From: Metabacillus dongyingensis
Lineage (GTDB): Bacteria; Bacillota; Bacilli; Bacillales; Bacillaceae
Length of the DNA stretch: 64,000 nucleotides
NCBI RefSeq assembly: GCF_019933155.2
Contig: NZ_CP082944.1
Span: 4,590,001-4,654,000 of the forward strand
Direction: 5' to 3'
Shown here: positions 1-10,196 of the stretch, piece by piece
Layout: each line of letters begins with the position of its first letter
How positions within the stretch are numbered: the first letter of the stretch is position 1
The notes under the pieces: generated by a model
The model's database searches: none
Told to the model about the DNA's origin: nothing
The model's input: the letters and a program-made list of their open reading frames with translations, nothing else
Translations under genes and position numbers: made by a program

Positions 1-393
1 ATCAAAGTTTCCTACTGTAGGACTTGGAAACTCGCCTTTCAATTCAAAGTGCGGGCGGTTGCTTAAATCAACTACTACCTGGGCAAGGGCTTCATCCATT
101 GGAACCAATGCCTGACCATAGCGCTTAATTCCTCTTTTATCGCCTAATGCTTCTCTGAATGCCTGTCCAAGACAAATGCCGATATCTTCTGTCGTATGAT
201 GGCCATCAATCTCCGTATCTCCAATAGCCGCAACAGACAGATTAAATTGACCATGCTTTGCAAACAGATCAAGCATGTGGGTCATGAAAGGCACGCCTGT
301 ATTTAATTCAGAAATTCCTTCTCCGTCAATTGAAAGAGAAAGGGAGATATCCGTTTCATTTGTTGTTCTTTGCAGACTTGATGTTCTTTCCAT
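1..393 (-). CDS. hisB: Imidazoleglycerol-phosphate dehydratase (partial, 3' end outside window)
   Basis: Dehydrates imidazole glycerol phosphate to imidazole acetol phosphate in histidine synthesis. The first 131 residues are present, starting MERTSSLQRTTNETDIS; the metal-binding motifs DGHHTTEDIG and the DEALAQVVVDLSNRP stretch are intact. The rest of the gene runs off the left edge. Start ATG at 393 follows an AGGAGGA ribosome site and lies 12 bases after the hisD stop, so it is part of the his operon (order hisZ-hisG-hisD-hisB on the minus strand). Confidence 0.95.
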   Translation of the reverse strand, partial: MERTSSLQRTTNETDISLSLSIDGEGISELNTGVPFMTHMLDLFAKHGQFNLSVAAIGDTEIDGHHTTEDIGICLGQAFREALGDKRGIKRYGQALVPMDEALAQVVVDLSNRPHFELKGEFPSPTVGNFD

Positions 394-405
394 TGTCAGT
401 TCCTC

Positions 406-1674
406 CTATTTTAAGCGCTCTTCAATAGCGCGTGCATGTGCTTCTAAGCCTTCTAAACGGGCAAATGCTGCAATCTTATGGGCAGAATTCTGAAATGCTT
501 TTTCACTGTAAGAAATAATGCTGGATTTTTTCACAAAATCATCGACGTTCAGCGGACTTGAAAAACGGGCTGTGCCATTAGTAGGGAGCACATGATTCGG
601 TCCTGCAAAATAGTCTCCAACAGGCTCTGAGCTATATCTTCCGAGGAAAATAGCGCCTGCGTGTCTAATGTTGTTCAGCAGCTCCATCGGATATTCTGTT
701 AACACCTCAAGATGCTCCGGTGCGAGCTCGTTCACAGCGTTAATAGCTTCATCCATTGACTCTGCCACATAAATAAATCCGAATTGCTCAATCGAAGGAC
801 CTGCTATCTCTTTTCTCGGAAGAGTCTCAAGCTGCCGCGTGACTTCTGCTGATACGGATTCTGCAAGCTCCATTGAATCTGTTACAAGTACGCTTGAGGC
901 AAGAACATCATGTTCAGCCTGGGACAGCAGATCGGCAGCCACTTCATTTGCTTTAGCAGTATGATCTGCTAAAACAACAATTTCACTTGGTCCGGCAATC
1001 ATATCTATATCGACATCCCCAAATACTTCCCGCTTCGCAAGAGCAACATAGATATTTCCGGGACCAACAATTTTATCAACCGGCCTGATTGTTTCCGTTC
1101 CATATGCTAGTGCAGCTACTGCCTGGGCACCGCCTGATTTGTAGATTTCCCCGATACCAAGCTCTTTTGCAGCAACAAGTACTCCTGCAGGCAGCGTACC
1201 TTCCCTGTTTGGAGGAGAAATCAGAACAATTCGTTTTACCCCAGCCGTTTGTGCAGGGATGACATTCATTAAAACGGATGAAGGATAAGCGGCAGTGCCT
1301 CCAGGTACATATACCCCAACAGCATCAAGAGGAGTAATCTTCTGTCCGAGCATCGTTCCGTCCTCTTTATATGTAATCCAGGACTCACGTTTTTGTTTTT
1401 CATGGAAAAAACGGATATTTTCTGCTGCTTCCCTGATAATCTCAACTAAGTCCTGATCAAGCTCCTGATAAGCTGCCTCCACTTCCTTTTCAGACACTCT
1501 CAGACTTGACAAACTGACAGAATCGAATTTTTCCGCATAGGCGAAAAGAGAAGCATCACCTTTTTTCTTAACATCTCCAATGATGTTTTTAACAGCCTCT
1601 CTCTGTGCTTCTGTACCAGAGTCGATCGAACGCTTCAGAGAGGCAAAATTCCCCGATAATCTTTTAATTCTCAT
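406..1674 (-). CDS. hisD: Histidinol dehydrogenase
   Basis: Oxidises L-histidinol to L-histidine in two NAD-dependent steps, the last two reactions of the pathway. The 422-residue product has the usual family length. The family block [34 protein letters not shown] lies around residues 200-235, followed by DLLSQAEHD, which carries zinc and substrate contacts, and the C-terminal [14 protein letters not shown]. The ATG overlaps the hisG stop by four bases (ATGA), indicating translational coupling. Confidence 0.97.
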   Translation of the reverse strand: MRIKRLSGNFASLKRSIDSGTEAQREAVKNIIGDVKKKGDASLFAYAEKFDSVSLSSLRVSEKEVEAAYQELDQDLVEIIREAAENIRFFHEKQKRESWITYKEDGTMLGQKITPLDAVGVYVPGGTAAYPSSVLMNVIPAQTAGVKRIVLISPPNREGTLPAGVLVAAKELGIGEIYKSGGAQAVAALAYGTETIRPVDKIVGPGNIYVALAKREVFGDVDIDMIAGPSEIVVLADHTAKANEVAADLLSQAEHDVLASSVLVTDSMELAESVSAEVTRQLETLPRKEIAGPSIEQFGFIYVAESMDEAINAVNELAPEHLEVLTEYPMELLNNIRHAGAIFLGRYSSEPVGDYFAGPNHVLPTNGTARFSSPLNVDDFVKKSSIISYSEKAFQNSAHKIAAFARLEGLEAHARAIEERLK

Positions 1675-2312
1675 TTTGCTTCTCCTTCCACAACTTCTGA
1701 TAATCGGCTGACCAGTTCATCAATCTGGGCATCCTTCATCCGGTAGCTGACAGGATTGACAATGAGTCTTGAAGTAATGCTGCAAATTCGTTCAAGTTCA
1801 ACCAGACCGTTTTCTTTTAACGTTCTGCCCGTTGAGACAATATCGACAATGCGGTCAGCAAGGCCAATTAAAGGAGCAAGCTCAATCGAACCGTTCAGCT
1901 TGATGATTTCCACCTGTTCCCCCTGTTCGCGGAAATAAGAAGACGCCACACCAGGGTACTTTGTTGCAACCTTAGGGGCAACAACATCTGAGCCGCTCAT
2001 GTTAGGCAAGCCAGCAACAGCCAAGTAGCAGTCACTTATTTTCAGATCCAGCACCTCATAAACATCACGCTCTTCCTCAAGCATGACATCCTTGCCCGCA
2101 ATGCCAATGTCCGCAACTCCATGTTCAACATATGTTGTGACATCCATCGGCTTCGCTAAAATAAAACGCATGTTTTCAGCCGGAACTTCTAAAATAAGCT
2201 TTCTGGACTCATCGAATTCAGGCGGCAGCTTATATCCTGCTTTTCTGAGCAAGTTTGCTGCTTCATCAAATATTCTTCCTTTCGGCATCGCAATTGTAAG
2301 CATATTACCCAT
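1671..2312 (-). CDS. hisG: ATP phosphoribosyltransferase, short form catalytic subunit
   Basis: Catalyses the first step of histidine synthesis, ATP + PRPP to phosphoribosyl-ATP. At 213 residues it is the short HisG form, which lacks the C-terminal regulatory domain and needs HisZ as partner; hisZ is the gene just upstream. The PRPP-binding end [18 protein letters not shown] is present. An open frame extends eight codons further up, but the start at 2312 ([15 protein letters not shown]) matches the family N-terminus, has an AGGAAGAG site, and overlaps the hisZ stop by eight bases. Confidence 0.95.
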   Translation of the reverse strand: MGNMLTIAMPKGRIFDEAANLLRKAGYKLPPEFDESRKLILEVPAENMRFILAKPMDVTTYVEHGVADIGIAGKDVMLEEERDVYEVLDLKISDCYLAVAGLPNMSGSDVVAPKVATKYPGVASSYFREQGEQVEIIKLNGSIELAPLIGLADRIVDIVSTGRTLKENGLVELERICSITSRLIVNPVSYRMKDAQIDELVSRLSEVVEGEAK

Positions 2313-3480
2313 CCTGCTCTTCCTTTCTCGATCCAATAAAATAAGCTACATCGGCAAACTGCTTTGTATAGGCATCTACATCATTTACTCCGGATATATC
2401 CTGTAAAATCACTCTTTTCCCCTGTCCTCGAAGCTCATCTGCAGACTTCAGAGCCTCCATTCTTCTTTCCTGACTGTAAAGTACACAATGAATGTCAGGA
2501 GTCTCTTCCTGTTCTCCAAGAGATTCGATCAGCCTGTCTAAGCGGATTCCAAAGCCCGTTGCCGCTGCAGGTGTATCAAACCGTTCGAACAGCTGATTAT
2601 AACGGCCGCCGTTTCCAAGCGGAAAGCCGACATTCCCTGCATAGACCTCAAATAAAACTCCTGTGTAATAGCTCATATGACTGACAAGATTTAGATCAAG
2701 CTTTACAGATTCCAGCACCCCAAAATCCTGAAGATGCGACCACAGCTTGCCAAGTTCTGCTGCAGCCTCTTTTCCTTCCCTGCTTGAAACCAGGTCGGCT
2801 GCAACTGCAAGCTGATCCTCTCCGCCTCTCAGCTGCAGAAGCTGAAGCAGCCTTCCTTTATCTATAGACGACAGCGGCAATGACTTCACATGCTCGCGAT
2901 AGCCGACATAATTCTTTTCATATAAGTACCTTCTTAAAACATCTGCCCGCTCTTGATTTCCTAGAATCTCTTTAAATAAAGCATCCGCGTAACCTATATG
3001 TCCGATTGCGACCTTAAAATCCTGAAGACCTGCCTCTTTAAGAACGGCAATCATAAGTGCAATAACTTCTGCATCTCCGCTTGTTGTTGCATCGCCGATC
3101 AATTCAGTCCCAATTTGTTCAAATTCAGCAGGACGTCCGCCTTCACGCTGCTGCGCACGGAACACATTCGCATCATAAGCAAGTCTGAGCGGATAATTTT
3201 CCTTATAAAATCTTGAAGCCGCTACCCTTGCTATTGGTGCTGTCATATCAGGTCTAAGAACCAGCGTGTGCCCTTCCTGATCAAGCAGCTTAAACAGCTG
3301 TCCTTCAAGAATCGCTGACTGAACACCTACCGTATCGTAAAATTCAAGCGTTGGCGTTTCAATAAATTGAAAGCCCCATTTCTCTATTGCACCCGTCATT
3401 TTTTGACGAAGCTGTTTTTTCGTTTCATACAATAATGGCAATGTATCTCTCATCCCGAGAGGTTTTTCAAACATAAACAT
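2305..3480 (-). CDS. hisZ: ATP phosphoribosyltransferase regulatory subunit
   Basis: HisRS-like paralogue without tRNA charging activity that forms a hetero-octamer with short HisG and confers histidine feedback control. The product is 391 residues. It contains class II synthetase-type motifs [17 protein letters not shown] and the histidine-site region [10 protein letters not shown]. The open frame continues 51 codons upstream, but ATG 3480 ([15 protein letters not shown]) fits the family and is preceded by an AGAGGTG site. It is the first gene of the his operon here; its promoter must lie in the 3481-3700 stretch but no convincing -35/-10 was seen. Confidence 0.93.
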   Translation of the reverse strand: MFMFEKPLGMRDTLPLLYETKKQLRQKMTGAIEKWGFQFIETPTLEFYDTVGVQSAILEGQLFKLLDQEGHTLVLRPDMTAPIARVAASRFYKENYPLRLAYDANVFRAQQREGGRPAEFEQIGTELIGDATTSGDAEVIALMIAVLKEAGLQDFKVAIGHIGYADALFKEILGNQERADVLRRYLYEKNYVGYREHVKSLPLSSIDKGRLLQLLQLRGGEDQLAVAADLVSSREGKEAAAELGKLWSHLQDFGVLESVKLDLNLVSHMSYYTGVLFEVYAGNVGFPLGNGGRYNQLFERFDTPAAATGFGIRLDRLIESLGEQEETPDIHCVLYSQERRMEALKSADELRGQGKRVILQDISGVNDVDAYTKQFADVAYFIGSRKEEQDG

Positions 3481-3827
3481 GCTGACTTGCACCTCTTTCA
3501 CAAAAAGTTCCGAATCCTTTAGCTCGCTAATATAGTAACATGCTACCAAAATAAAGAAAGGTTCGCAAGTATGAATATTCCTTATCATTCTCTTTCTTTG
3601 GCGAATTTCCTCTAAAAAGAAATGTTTAAACAAACGTTTGATTAGGTTTATTACGATGAAAATCGGGTAAATAAAAAGTATTATTTCCCCCCATTAACAT
3701 AGAAAACCGGCCAAGCAGTAGTTGGCCGGTCTTTTTTTTCGAACTAATTTGTTCTGAGGTTTAAATGCTTGCTGGCGAGTTAGAAAGGCGAATAGGATCA
3801 TTTGGATAAAATAAAAAGACACCAGCT
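3481..3827. other. Intergenic region upstream of hisZ
   Basis: About 350 bases without a gene. It holds two hairpins (listed separately) and presumably the his promoter on the minus strand. No T-box or recognisable his leader was seen. A short palindrome CAAACGTTTG is present near 3640, of unknown meaning. Confidence 0.6.
3706..3739 (+). terminator. Hairpin with T-tract, plus-strand orientation
   Basis: Nine-base stem ACCGGCCAA / TTGGCCGGT with a seven-base loop, followed by C and eight T on the plus strand. On the minus strand only TTTTC follows, so it is a weaker terminator there. No plus-strand gene precedes it within the window. Confidence 0.6.
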
Positions 3828-3842
3828 CTAAAAGCTGGTGTC
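3813..3842 (-). terminator. Terminator of the yvoF operon
   Basis: Ten-base stem (GACACCAGCT and its complement) followed on the minus strand by TTTTT. The TAG stop codon of the acyltransferase gene falls in the loop, so the coding end and the terminator overlap. Confidence 0.85.
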
Positions 3843-4340
3843 CCTCCGTTCCATCTCTTCCTTTGAAAAGATAACTCTCATCGGATTTCCGCCTACAAAG
3901 GCTCCTGCCGGAACATCTTTGTGGACGAGCGTTCCCGCTGAAACGACGGCTCCATCCCCGATTTCAACACCCGGCAGAACAGTGGAATTGGCACCGATCA
4001 TGACTTCGTCACCGATGACAATGTCACCAAGTCTGTACTCGCGTATCAAATATTCATGCGCAAGCAGTGTCGTGTTGTAGCCAATCACCGTATTCCGGCC
4101 AACTTTGATTTTTTCAGGAAACATCACATCCAGCATGACCATCAGAGCAAATGATGTGTGCTTCCCCACCTTCATTCCGAGTAAACTCCGGTACATCCAA
4201 CTCTTCAATGAAAGAAATGGGGTGTAGCGAGCCACCTGAATGACAATGAAGTTGCGGACGACCTTCCAAAATGGAACTGTTTTGTAAACATGCCAAAGTG
4301 AATTCGGGCCTTTAACAGGATATCTCGTTGTTTTTCTCAC
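3828..4340 (-). CDS. yvoF: Hexapeptide-repeat acyltransferase, YvoF type
   Basis: Probable CoA-dependent O-acetyltransferase; the acceptor is unknown. The 170 residues form a left-handed beta-helix protein: hexapeptide repeats from about residue 75 to 155 (VIGYNTTLLAHEY, IVIGDEVMIGANSTVLPG, VEIGDGAVVSAGTLV) ending in the typical FVGGNPMRVI. The N-terminal 60 residues are basic and aromatic and may sit on the membrane. It follows ppaX by two bases and ends the operon. The gene symbol rests on position (hisZ-yvoF-ppaX-yvoD-lgt-hprK) and on similarity from memory. Confidence 0.85.
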   Translation of the reverse strand: MRKTTRYPVKGPNSLWHVYKTVPFWKVVRNFIVIQVARYTPFLSLKSWMYRSLLGMKVGKHTSFALMVMLDVMFPEKIKVGRNTVIGYNTTLLAHEYLIREYRLGDIVIGDEVMIGANSTVLPGVEIGDGAVVSAGTLVHKDVPAGAFVGGNPMRVIFSKEEMERRDTSF

Positions 4341-4342
4341 AC

Positions 4343-4984
4343 TTATTCCGCTCCAAGCACGTTCAGTAAATCACTCATCTTGTTCAGCATGTAGTCAGGT
4401 TTAAACCCTTCTAGATACTTCACGCCTTTAATTGTCCAAGCCACACCGGCCGTTTTGGTGCCTGCTGCTTTTCCGGAATCAATATCATGGTGATTATCGC
4501 CGACCATAATCGCTTCCTCAGGAGAACTGTTCAGTTTTTCTAAAGCAAGCAGGACCGGTTCTGGATGCGGCTTTGCGTTTTTAACATCATCAAGTGTCAC
4601 GACCGTTTCGAAAAACTGGCCAAGACCCGTGAGCTTAAGACCCATATTCACGGTATCACGTATTTTAGTTGTAACAATGCCAAGCTTATAGCCCTTTTCG
4701 TGGAGTGCCTGAACTGTTTCATAAACCGTTTCAAATTGAGTAACCAATTGATCGTGCTGATCATGATTAAACTTCCTGTAGGTGCTGATCATTTCATCGA
4801 CACGAAGCGGATCCATTTTTACAAACGTTTCATGAAGGGTAGGTCCTAGAAACGGCAGGACATCCTCGCGTCCATATTGATTCGGATAATAGAGATTCAG
4901 CGTATGCAGGAAAGATTCTATGATTAAATCGTTTGTATTAATTAAAGTTCCATCCAAATCAAACAGTACCGTGTTAATTCTCAT
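4343..4984 (-). CDS. ppaX: Pyrophosphatase PpaX (HAD family)
   Basis: Hydrolyses the pyrophosphate released when HPr kinase/phosphorylase dephosphorylates P-Ser-HPr, pulling that reaction forward. It is a HAD hydrolase with motif [10 protein letters not shown] near residue 10, motif II TT ([11 protein letters not shown]), Lys in the AKPHPEPV segment and motif [13 protein letters not shown] chose ATG 4984 (213 residues) rather than 5014 because AGAAAGGAAG lies seven bases upstream. It overlaps yvoD by 11 bases and shares an operon with hprK, which fits the role. Confidence 0.93.
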   Translation of the reverse strand: MRINTVLFDLDGTLINTNDLIIESFLHTLNLYYPNQYGREDVLPFLGPTLHETFVKMDPLRVDEMISTYRKFNHDQHDQLVTQFETVYETVQALHEKGYKLGIVTTKIRDTVNMGLKLTGLGQFFETVVTLDDVKNAKPHPEPVLLALEKLNSSPEEAIMVGDNHHDIDSGKAAGTKTAGVAWTIKGVKYLEGFKPDYMLNKMSDLLNVLGAE

Positions 4985-5924
4985 AAGTTGCTTCCTTTCT
5001 GTTTGTATGTTCAAATCGGCTCCAAATCGCTCCTACTGCCATTGTCAGAATGACCGCTGTTACAATCCGGATCAATAACAGAGGCAGCACCGGGATGCCA
5101 AGCGGCACAAAAATCAGGGTATCCTCCACTACAGCATGACAGGAGACAAGAAAAATAAAGGCGAGCGTTAAATCTTTATAGCTGACCCCGTCTTCTTCCG
5201 CTGCCTGAATCATGACCCCAGCTCCGTATGCAAGCCCTATCGTTAAACCGGCAACCATTGTCATGGAGGTGTTTTCATTCATTCCGAGCATCCTTGTAAC
5301 AGGTGCCATCCATCTTGAAAAAATAGTTAAAAAACCTTTATCTTTAAGCACCTGGATGATAATCATCAGCGGTATTACAATTAAGGCGAGCTGCACAATG
5401 CCAAGACCTGCTTTCTGAACAGCACTTAAACCAATTTCAACATAGCCGGACGGATCGGCTGTATTCTTTGGAATAAACCCATACTGTGCCGTTTCCTGTC
5501 CGCCCTGCCATAGCAGATTGATCATAATAGCAGAGCTGACCGCAAGCCCAATCCTTACAGCAAGAATGATCCAAAGCTTGATTCCCACCTTTGCAGCAAC
5601 CGTTGATTCAATAATCAAGTTATGTGAGAACGAAAGCATAACAGCTAAAATAAACACTTCCTTAACAGATAGATCAAGTGTCAGGATTGCTGCTATACCA
5701 GCATACAAATTCAGCATGTTCCCAAGCACCAGCGGAATAGCGGCTTCACCTGATAAACCGAAAATTCCCATGACCGGCTGAATAAGCTTGATCAGCCACG
5801 GAAGAACCGGTGTGTGCTGAAGAAGACTCACAATCAAGGTAACCGGAAAAATAACCTTGCCAAGCGTCCAAGTTGTTTGAAGCCCTGCCTGAAGTCCTTT
5901 TTTTAAGCTATTAATCAGAAACAT
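4974..5924 (-). CDS. yvoD: Nucleoside-recognition (Gate) domain membrane protein YvoD
   Basis: Integral membrane protein of 316 residues with about eight hydrophobic segments and two Gate-type domains (around residues 40-140 and 205-300). The family is related to SpmA/SpmB and nucleoside transporters; the substrate is unknown. It lies four bases after lgt and overlaps ppaX, in the conserved hprK-lgt-yvoD-ppaX operon. Confidence 0.85.
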   Translation of the reverse strand: MFLINSLKKGLQAGLQTTWTLGKVIFPVTLIVSLLQHTPVLPWLIKLIQPVMGIFGLSGEAAIPLVLGNMLNLYAGIAAILTLDLSVKEVFILAVMLSFSHNLIIESTVAAKVGIKLWIILAVRIGLAVSSAIMINLLWQGGQETAQYGFIPKNTADPSGYVEIGLSAVQKAGLGIVQLALIVIPLMIIIQVLKDKGFLTIFSRWMAPVTRMLGMNENTSMTMVAGLTIGLAYGAGVMIQAAEEDGVSYKDLTLAFIFLVSCHAVVEDTLIFVPLGIPVLPLLLIRIVTAVILTMAVGAIWSRFEHTNRKEATYEN

Positions 5925-5928
5925 CCCC

Positions 5929-6747
5929 TTACTCAGCTGATTCTAAGTACCTTTCCTTTGAATATCCTTTGACTCTCCTGATAATTAATACTGCAGCCGC
6001 AAGCGCAATTAATACTAGAGAAATAACTTGTGCAACCCGCAGCGATTCCGTCAGCATCAAGCTATCGGTACGCATACTTTCAATGAAAAAGCGTCCGATT
6101 GAATACCAGATGATGTAGGTGAGGAAAAGCTCTCCCCTGCGCAAATTGGCTTTTCTGAGAAGCATAAGTCCGGCAAAACCGACAAGGCTCCACAGAGATT
6201 CATATAAAAACGTCGGATGATAGTAAGCACCATTAATGTACATTTGATTGATAATGAACTCTGGCAGAAACAATCCTTCTAAAAATTGACGGGTTACCTC
6301 GCCGCCATGGGCTTCTTGATTAATAAAGTTTCCCCAGCGTCCGATGGCCTGCCCAAGGATGATGCTCGGAGCTCCAATATCAGCAAGCTTCCAAAACGAG
6401 ATCCCTTTCACCTTTGCAAAGATATAGCCTGTTACAAATGCCCCAATTAATCCGCCATGAATGGCCAGGCCCCCGTTCCATATCTTCACGATATCTCCCG
6501 GGTTTTGTGAGTAATAATCCCACTGAAAAATCACATAATAAATACGCGCACAAATAATCGCGATTGGAATGGCAAACAGCACTAAATCTACAAACGTATC
6601 TTTATGAAGTCCTCTCCGCTCACTTTCACGGACAGCAAGCCAAAGACCAAGCAAAGCTCCTATCCCGATAATCAAGCCATACCAATGCACCTGAATGGGT
6701 CCAAGCTCAAGAAAAACCGGATCGATAGGCGTAAAATTTTCCTCCAT
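5929..6747 (-). CDS. lgt: Phosphatidylglycerol-prolipoprotein diacylglyceryl transferase
   Basis: Transfers diacylglycerol from phosphatidylglycerol to the lipobox cysteine of prelipoproteins at the membrane. It is 272 residues with seven expected membrane segments. The Lgt signature around [14 protein letters not shown] (residues 136-150) and the HGGLIGA motif near residue 95 are present. The start follows AAGGGGG. It is 25 bases after hprK and in the same operon. Its substrates in this window include the lipoproteins YclQ, the oligopeptide-type binding protein and CccB. Confidence 0.96.
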   Translation of the reverse strand: MEENFTPIDPVFLELGPIQVHWYGLIIGIGALLGLWLAVRESERRGLHKDTFVDLVLFAIPIAIICARIYYVIFQWDYYSQNPGDIVKIWNGGLAIHGGLIGAFVTGYIFAKVKGISFWKLADIGAPSIILGQAIGRWGNFINQEAHGGEVTRQFLEGLFLPEFIINQMYINGAYYHPTFLYESLWSLVGFAGLMLLRKANLRRGELFLTYIIWYSIGRFFIESMRTDSLMLTESLRVAQVISLVLIALAAAVLIIRRVKGYSKERYLESAE

Positions 6748-6772
6748 TGTCTCTATTCCCCCTTAACGATGA

Positions 6773-7708
6773 TTATGCGTCGTCATGCTCAGTATCTGTT
6801 ATGACATCTGTTAATTTATTTGTGAATTGTTCAGCAGCATTCAGACCCATGCGTTTTAATCTGAAGTTCATAGCCGCCACTTCAATGATGACCGCTAAGT
6901 TTCGTCCAGGGCGGACAGGCACAGTTAACTTAGGAACATCTGTGTCGATAATTTTCATTTTCTCTTCATCAAGGCCCAATCTGTCATATTGCTTCTTAGG
7001 ATCCCAGATTTCAAGATCAATAATCAGGGTAATCCGTTTATAACTGCGGACTGCGCCTGCGCCAAATAACGTCATCACATTAATGATGCCAAGCCCGCGG
7101 ATTTCTAAGAGATGCTCAATTAAGTCTGGTGCATTTCCGATCAATGTATCCTGATCCTCTTGGCGGATCTCAACACAGTCATCTGCAACTAAACGATGGC
7201 CTCGCTTTACAAGTTCAAGAGCCGTTTCACTTTTACCGACTCCGCTTTTGCCGACAATCAGCACACCTACGCCGTAGACGTCTACTAAAACGCCGTGAAC
7301 TGCAGTGGTGGGAGCAAGCTTTCCTTCTAAAAAGTTCGTCAGATGACTTGATAGACGGGTTGTTTTTAAAGGAGAACGAAGCAGCGGAACAGACTTTTCT
7401 TCTGAAGCGTCTATTAACTCCTGCGGGATCTCCATTTCGCGTGAAACGATAATAGCCGGTGTTGAATCTGTACATAGCTGATCCATCCGGTTTCTCTTTT
7501 CCTCATCTGTCAGCTTTTGAAAAAACGTCAGCTCTGTTTTTCCGAGTATTTGCACGCGTTCTTTCGGGTAATATGTAAAAAAGCCAGCCATTTCAAGCCC
7601 TGGGCGGGACAAATCGCTTGTTGTAATGGGACGATTAATTCCTTCTTCACCGCTGATCAGCTCTAAATGGAATTTTTCAATTAAATCTTTCGTTCGAACT
7701 TTTGCCAT
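6773..7708 (-). CDS. hprK: HPr kinase/phosphorylase
   Basis: Phosphorylates Ser-46 of HPr using ATP or pyrophosphate, and removes the phosphate again; it is the sensor of carbon catabolite repression. The product is 311 residues. It has the P-loop GKSGVGKS (about residue 155), the catalytic [10 protein letters not shown] and the C-terminal signature [17 protein letters not shown] with VPVRPGRN. The open frame starts 12 codons earlier, but MAKVRTKDL at 7708 matches the family start and has a GGAGGAGC site upstream. First gene of the operon with lgt, yvoD and ppaX. Confidence 0.97.
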   Translation of the reverse strand: MAKVRTKDLIEKFHLELISGEEGINRPITTSDLSRPGLEMAGFFTYYPKERVQILGKTELTFFQKLTDEEKRNRMDQLCTDSTPAIIVSREMEIPQELIDASEEKSVPLLRSPLKTTRLSSHLTNFLEGKLAPTTAVHGVLVDVYGVGVLIVGKSGVGKSETALELVKRGHRLVADDCVEIRQEDQDTLIGNAPDLIEHLLEIRGLGIINVMTLFGAGAVRSYKRITLIIDLEIWDPKKQYDRLGLDEEKMKIIDTDVPKLTVPVRPGRNLAVIIEVAAMNFRLKRMGLNAAEQFTNKLTDVITDTEHDDA

Positions 7709-7919
7709 CCTTCTGCTCCTCCTTTTTCTTTCAAGGGGTACCAATAAAATCCTCTCTTATTTTAGCACTTTTACATATTAAACGGAAACGGGGAATCCTT
7801 TACCGGCAATTTAATCTTTCTTTCCTATTTTTTAAAAAACATAGGACAATCACCGCTACTCTATTGCACATCCTGCAATATATTAGTAGGGTAAAGACCA
7901 ATTAATAGGAGGACTGTAC

Positions 7920-8627
7920 GTGAAGATTGCAATTGACGCCGGACATGGTTACACAACATCCGGCAAAAGAACGCCAGACGGTATGAGAGAATATGAATTT
8001 AATCGTGCTGCAGCAAATGAAATGAGGGACCTTCTCGCTGGATATGAAAATGTTTCAATCCTTTTCACTCACTCAGACACACGTGATGTCCCGCTGAAAG
8101 AGAGAACGGATAAGGCCAATGCTGCAAAAGCAGATGTGTTTGTATCCATTCATGCCAATGCATTTGGAAAAGGCACAGCATGGAATAATGTAAAGGGCAT
8201 TGAAACGTATGCTCACGATTCAAAACCACAGGAGTCCTTTGCTCTTGCGGGAGCGGTTCAGAAGAAGCTGATTGAAAAAACAAAACGGGAGGACCGGGGG
8301 GTTAAGCTTGCCAACTTCCATGTCTTGCGGGAAACCAATATGACGGCGATTTTAATTGAGTGCGGCTTTATGACAAATCAAGAGGAAGCGCAGGCTTTAA
8401 AATCTGCCGCTTACCGCAAAACATGTGCGCAAGCTATTGTCGAAGCACTTGCTGCCTTTTATAAGCTTAAGAAAAAGCTGGCACCCGACCCAGCTCCTGC
8501 TCCGTCTCCTGAACCGGAAAAATTGTACAAAGTGCAAGTCGGTGCATTTGCAGAAAAAGAAAACGCCGTGGCCCTGGCCAATGAATTAAAAAATAGAGGC
8601 TACAGCGTCATCGTGCTTTACGAATAA
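7920..8627 (+). CDS. N-acetylmuramoyl-L-alanine amidase with SPOR domain
   Basis: Cleaves the amide bond between MurNAc and the stem peptide of peptidoglycan. Residues 1-175 form an Amidase_3 domain with zinc ligands in DAGHG (His near 8), the catalytic-region glutamates and VSIHANA; the ILIECGFMTN motif carries the catalytic Glu. A proline/alanine linker (PDPAPAPSPEPE) joins a SPOR peptidoglycan-binding domain (about 195-235). The start is GTG after AGGAGGACTGTAC. There is no signal peptide, as in CwlC-type lysins that act on the mother-cell wall from inside; that role is inference. Transcribed away from hprK. Confidence 0.9.
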   Translation: MKIAIDAGHGYTTSGKRTPDGMREYEFNRAAANEMRDLLAGYENVSILFTHSDTRDVPLKERTDKANAAKADVFVSIHANAFGKGTAWNNVKGIETYAHDSKPQESFALAGAVQKKLIEKTKREDRGVKLANFHVLRETNMTAILIECGFMTNQEEAQALKSAAYRKTCAQAIVEALAAFYKLKKKLAPDPAPAPSPEPEKLYKVQVGAFAEKENAVALANELKNRGYSVIVLYE

Positions 8628-8677
8628 AAGAGTAGAGACAGTATATTTCTTACAACTGTCTCTACTCTTTTAATTTT
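8626..8677. terminator. Bidirectional terminator between convergent amidase and phosphoesterase genes
   Basis: Sixteen-base inverted repeat (AAAAGAGTAGAGACAG and its complement) with flanking A and T runs, overlapping the 3' ends of both convergent genes. Confidence 0.9.
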
Positions 8678-9564
8678 AAAAGAAACCTCTCCTTTGGCAG
8701 GTGCTTTTTAGGCCGGAATTTATTCAAGTATGGAGAATAAGTATCAACCTGAATTTCCTTTTGACTTGCCTTAAAAAATAGAAGACGCATAAAACCGTTG
8801 CCGCCATGCTTTTCAGCCTGATAATTCGCAAGCATCTGAAAAACTCTTTGCTCCTCAGAGAGGCGGGTTTCTAAAAAACCCGTTCCGTAATAATGACCGG
8901 ATAAAACCAGTTTCACGTTTGGGTTTTTCAAAACGACTTTCTGAAAAAGTTCTTCTCCTGCAGGACTTCGCTCATTTTTATAATTCAAATAATCATGAAA
9001 AGCTAAAATCGCCGTGTGATTCCGGTAATCCTTAAGTACCTTATTCATCCAATTAAGCGCACTGCGATTTACATCCCATCCCATATAAATCATGATATAT
9101 GGCTGATTGTGGATCGTCAGAAGATCATAGTGGCCGCGGTTATTTTCAAAAGAGCCGCCGTAAAACGGCTGCCGAATAAAACGATGATAGCCGAAATGAT
9201 CTGTAAACACCTTATAAGGCTGTTCTGTATGAACCAAATCATGGTTCCCTGCCAAAACACCATATGGAATTCTCGTCATATCAAGCATTTTCAGTATTTG
9301 ATCGGTTCTTTCCCATTGCACATCATCATTAGCATGATCCACCAGATCACCTGTATGAAAAACATATTGAATATTATATTTGTCCCGGTTTTCAATAATC
9401 CACTGTATTTGTTTAATCATGATTTCCGGATAGTTTTTTGCGTAATATTGAGTATCTGATAGCCAGACAATCGTCACATCGCCATCTTCAAATGAAAATT
9501 TCGCGTACGCAGGAGTTGTAAATAGACAAAGCAGCAGGACTGCCGCAATAAGAGTTTTTTTCAT
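8662..9564 (-). CDS. Secreted calcineurin-type metallophosphoesterase
   Basis: Predicted exported two-metal phosphoesterase of unknown substrate. It has a signal peptide (KK, hydrophobic stretch, TTPAYA cleavage site near residue 22). Metal-binding blocks in order: LSDTQYY, HTGDLVDH, AGNHD, AFHDY and SGHYYG. It is about 300 residues. The frame can start at GTG 9573, but ATG 9564 is likelier. Alone between terminator and the mscL promoter. Confidence 0.85.
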   Translation of the reverse strand: MKKTLIAAVLLLCLFTTPAYAKFSFEDGDVTIVWLSDTQYYAKNYPEIMIKQIQWIIENRDKYNIQYVFHTGDLVDHANDDVQWERTDQILKMLDMTRIPYGVLAGNHDLVHTEQPYKVFTDHFGYHRFIRQPFYGGSFENNRGHYDLLTIHNQPYIMIYMGWDVNRSALNWMNKVLKDYRNHTAILAFHDYLNYKNERSPAGEELFQKVVLKNPNVKLVLSGHYYGTGFLETRLSEEQRVFQMLANYQAEKHGGNGFMRLLFFKASQKEIQVDTYSPYLNKFRPKKHLPKERFLLKLKE

Positions 9565-9615
9565 AACCTTCACCCATTTTTAGCGTACCCATCTAGCGTG
9601 TCCTTATGTTCACGA

Positions 9616-9643
9616 TTTACATTTATGATCATTGGTCTATACT
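9616..9643 (+). promoter_or_regulatory. Probable sigma-A promoter of mscL
   Basis: TTTACA, 16 bases, TATACT, about 35 bases upstream of the mscL ATG. Confidence 0.55.
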
Positions 9644-9675
9644 AGATATGGAAACCAAAACAAGGAGACATACAT

Positions 9676-10065
9676 ATGCTGAATGAATTTAAGAAGTTTG
9701 CCATAAAGGGCAACGTTATTGATCTGGCTGTCGGGGTCATAATCGGAACTGCATTCGGAAAGATTGTCACTTCTCTTGTGAATGACATTGTGATGCCGTT
9801 GATCGGGATCCTGCTCGGAGGAGTAAATCTTTCGGGGCTCCAATATACATTTAGAGATGCCCCTTTAAAATACGGAGTATTTCTGCAGACCGTTCTCGAT
9901 TTCTTTATAATTGCTTTTTCCGTGTTTTTATTCATTCGATTCTTTGAACGGTTTAAGCGAAAAGACGAGCAAAAGCCTGTGCCTACATTAACAAATGAAG
10001 AGAAGCTGCTGACAGAAATCCGTGATTTGCTGAAAAAGGATGTACATGAGGAAAGAGAATTTTAG
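9676..10065 (+). CDS. mscL: Large-conductance mechanosensitive channel
   Basis: Pentameric membrane channel that opens under high tension and protects against hypo-osmotic shock. The 129 residues show the family N-terminus ([20 protein letters not shown]), the pore-lining first helix with [15 protein letters not shown], a second helix around residues 70-95 and a charged C-terminal bundle helix. The ribosome site is AAGGAGA. Confidence 0.97.
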   Translation: MLNEFKKFAIKGNVIDLAVGVIIGTAFGKIVTSLVNDIVMPLIGILLGGVNLSGLQYTFRDAPLKYGVFLQTVLDFFIIAFSVFLFIRFFERFKRKDEQKPVPTLTNEEKLLTEIRDLLKKDVHEEREF

Positions 10066-10158
10066 AAAGAAAAGCGCAAACGCCTTGATATGACCGAGGA
10101 TCTAGACGCTCCGGGCTAAACCAAGGATGCTGGAAGCTATATAAATTCCGGCTTAAAC
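10066..10158 (+). repeat. Decayed copy of dispersed hairpin element (copy D)
   Basis: Begins GAAAGAAAAGCGCAAACGCC, matching the AAGAAAAGCGGAAGCGCC end of the copies at 41013 and 39279, but its middle hairpin is not recognisable. Its second half (TATGACCG, then ATGCTGGAAGCTATATAAATT) matches the copy at 17700. Starts directly after the mscL stop. Confidence 0.55.
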
Positions 10159-10196
10159 AAAAAAGGCAGGATCCATGGGATCCGGCCTTTTTTTCT
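10159..10196. terminator. Bidirectional terminator between mscL and yvlD
   Basis: Inverted repeat AGGC-GGATCC / GGATCC-GGCCT with A run before and seven T after; serves the convergent mscL and yvlD. Confidence 0.85.

Noticed and set aside
3481..3700. T-box or histidine leader upstream of hisZ
   Set aside because: No T-box sequence, specifier stem or run of His codons was found.
9016..9459. Plus-strand frame of 147 codons
   Set aside because: Entirely antisense to the phosphoesterase gene, which has clear motifs and a signal peptide.
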